This document shows, piece by piece, positions 36,845-37,556 of a DNA stretch of 37,556 nt. The position numbers and the translations under genes were made by a program. Under the pieces are notes generated by a model, which was not told the DNA's origin, ran no database searches, and saw nothing but the letters and a program-made list of their open reading frames with translations. The stretch is from Yersinia pekkanenii. GTDB taxonomy: Bacteria > Pseudomonadota > Gammaproteobacteria > Enterobacterales > Enterobacteriaceae. The DNA lies in contig NZ_CQAZ01000041.1 in assembly GCF_001152565.1 (NCBI RefSeq), positions 1 to 37,556 on the forward strand, given 5' to 3'. How positions within the stretch are numbered: position 1 is the stretch's first letter; every line of letters starts with the position of its first letter.

Positions 36845-37556
36845 ATGAAATTAGAATCAGCAATTAAGCAGTTCAGCGCCAAGAGCCAGATGATTACGGA
36901 TTCCCCTCGCGCTACCTCTTCCGATTCGCTCAAAGGGCCAGATATGGCAGCCGCAATGGGAATGGTTGAGGCTCGGGCCAGTTTCGGCATGGCGGCATAT
37001 TTGGGTAAGGTCGGCATCAGCAAAGAGGACCGGATCCGAACAGTTGAGCAGCTTACCCAATTCGCCATGAAGAACGCCCCGAAGCATGTCGGTAAAGCAT
37101 CTGGACGCCGAATGGCTCAATGCATGGTTATCTTGTCTAAATTTGCCTACGAGGAATACAGCAGTTCAGCAGCGGCTACTACCACATGTAAACACTGCAA
37201 AGGGAAGAGGCTGATTTACAGCATTCAAAAAGTGGTTAAACACCCCGGATGCGGTGAAAAAACAGATGCATGGATAGAGGATGAACTGGTGGGTGAATTG
37301 TGCATTCCCTGTAACGGAAAGGGGAAAATTTCCCATCGTTGCCGCTGCAATGGTACCGGTAAAGTGCGTGACCTTGAGAAATCCAAACGGCTTGGCGCGC
37401 CAGTCGAGAAAGAGTGTGAACGCTGCTCAGGAATTGGATACAAACGGACACCCTCAACAACAGCTTACAGAGCGATTACAGCGCTGCTTCCTGAACTTAC
37501 CCAATCATCTTGGTCGCGTAACTGGAAGCCATTCTATGCGTCGCTGGTGGCTAAAT
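36845..37556 (+). CDS. Phage late antitermination protein Q, partial at the right edge
   Basis: An open frame of 237 residues without a stop at the window end. It begins MKLESAIKQFSAKSQMITDS; GAGGA lies eight bases or so before the ATG. It matches the layout of the phage antitermination Q family: an N-terminal helical part (AAAMGMVEARASFGMAAYLG, KNAPKHVGKASGRRMAQCMV), then zinc-binding CxxC-type clusters resembling DnaJ repeats: CKHCKGK (115), CIPCNGKG (153), CRCNGTGK (166) and CERCSGIGYKR (191). The end SWSRNWKPFYASLVAK is also typical, so only a few residues are missing. Q lets RNA polymerase read through into lysis and late genes, which should lie just beyond the window. Confidence 0.85.
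   Translation, partial: MKLESAIKQFSAKSQMITDSPRATSSDSLKGPDMAAAMGMVEARASFGMAAYLGKVGISKEDRIRTVEQLTQFAMKNAPKHVGKASGRRMAQCMVILSKFAYEEYSSSAAATTTCKHCKGKRLIYSIQKVVKHPGCGEKTDAWIEDELVGELCIPCNGKGKISHRCRCNGTGKVRDLEKSKRLGAPVEKECERCSGIGYKRTPSTTAYRAITALLPELTQSSWSRNWKPFYASLVAK

Noticed and set aside
36797-37120. Minus-strand frames opposite the Q gene
   Set aside because: Their text has no family resemblance, while the plus strand carries the full Q layout with four zinc-type clusters.

Overview
The window reads as an enterobacterial chromosome, most likely Yersinia. From hinT to icd the gene order follows the E. coli K-12 order closely: hinT-ycfL-lpoB-thiK-nagZ-ycfP-ndh-ycfJ-mfd-lolCDE-nagK-cobB-pepT-roxA-phoQP-purB-hflD-mnmA-nudJ-rluE-icd. 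The pot genes are missing between cobB and pepT, and an outer-membrane barrel gene lies between phoP and purB. The proteins resemble their E. coli relatives but are not identical. Four ERIC-type palindromic repeats with ATACCC-like ends also fit Yersinia. The genus is inferred from this, not proven.

Region 1 (1-6260) is accessory DNA. At the left edge is a pair of overlapping small phage-type genes on the minus strand. An Arc-like ribbon-helix-helix regulator diverges from them, followed by a complete ChpS/ChpB (MazEF-family) toxin-antitoxin pair behind a near-consensus promoter. Next comes a decayed P2-like prophage. Its late genes run leftward in P2 order (R fragment, S, V, W, J, tail-fibre C-terminus, G), with several internal deletions that fuse neighbouring genes. 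A 5'-truncated integrase and a small acidic ORF close the right end. Between S and V, in the opposite orientation, sits a three-gene AT-rich cassette: a type VI secretion Hcp broken by one frameshift, a 221-residue unknown protein with hydrophobic stretches, and an overlapping 71-residue two-helix membrane protein. This looks like an Hcp-linked effector/immunity module carried as phage cargo.

Region 2 (6480-35010) is core genome. It holds a shikimate-dehydrogenase-like gene, hinT, two lipoproteins (ycfL and the PBP1b activator lpoB), thiamine kinase, cell-wall recycling genes (nagZ, nagK), NADH dehydrogenase II, the repair-coupling factor mfd, the LolCDE lipoprotein exporter, the CobB sirtuin, peptidase T, the ribosomal oxygenase roxA, the PhoPQ system, purB, hflD, mnmA, nudJ, rluE and icd. 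Several regulatory sites can be read directly: FNR boxes before ndh and pepT, a perfect PhoP box before the barrel gene that precedes phoPQ, and a PurR-consensus operator inside purB at codon 62.

Region 3 (35011-37556) is the start of a second, lambdoid prophage in the 3' end of icd. It has a five-fold CTGCAAAAC repeat, a full-length tyrosine integrase facing icd, an overlapping excisionase, a degenerate short frame, and a Q-type late antiterminator running off the right edge. No immunity or replication genes lie between xis and Q, so this prophage is unusually compact or deleted.
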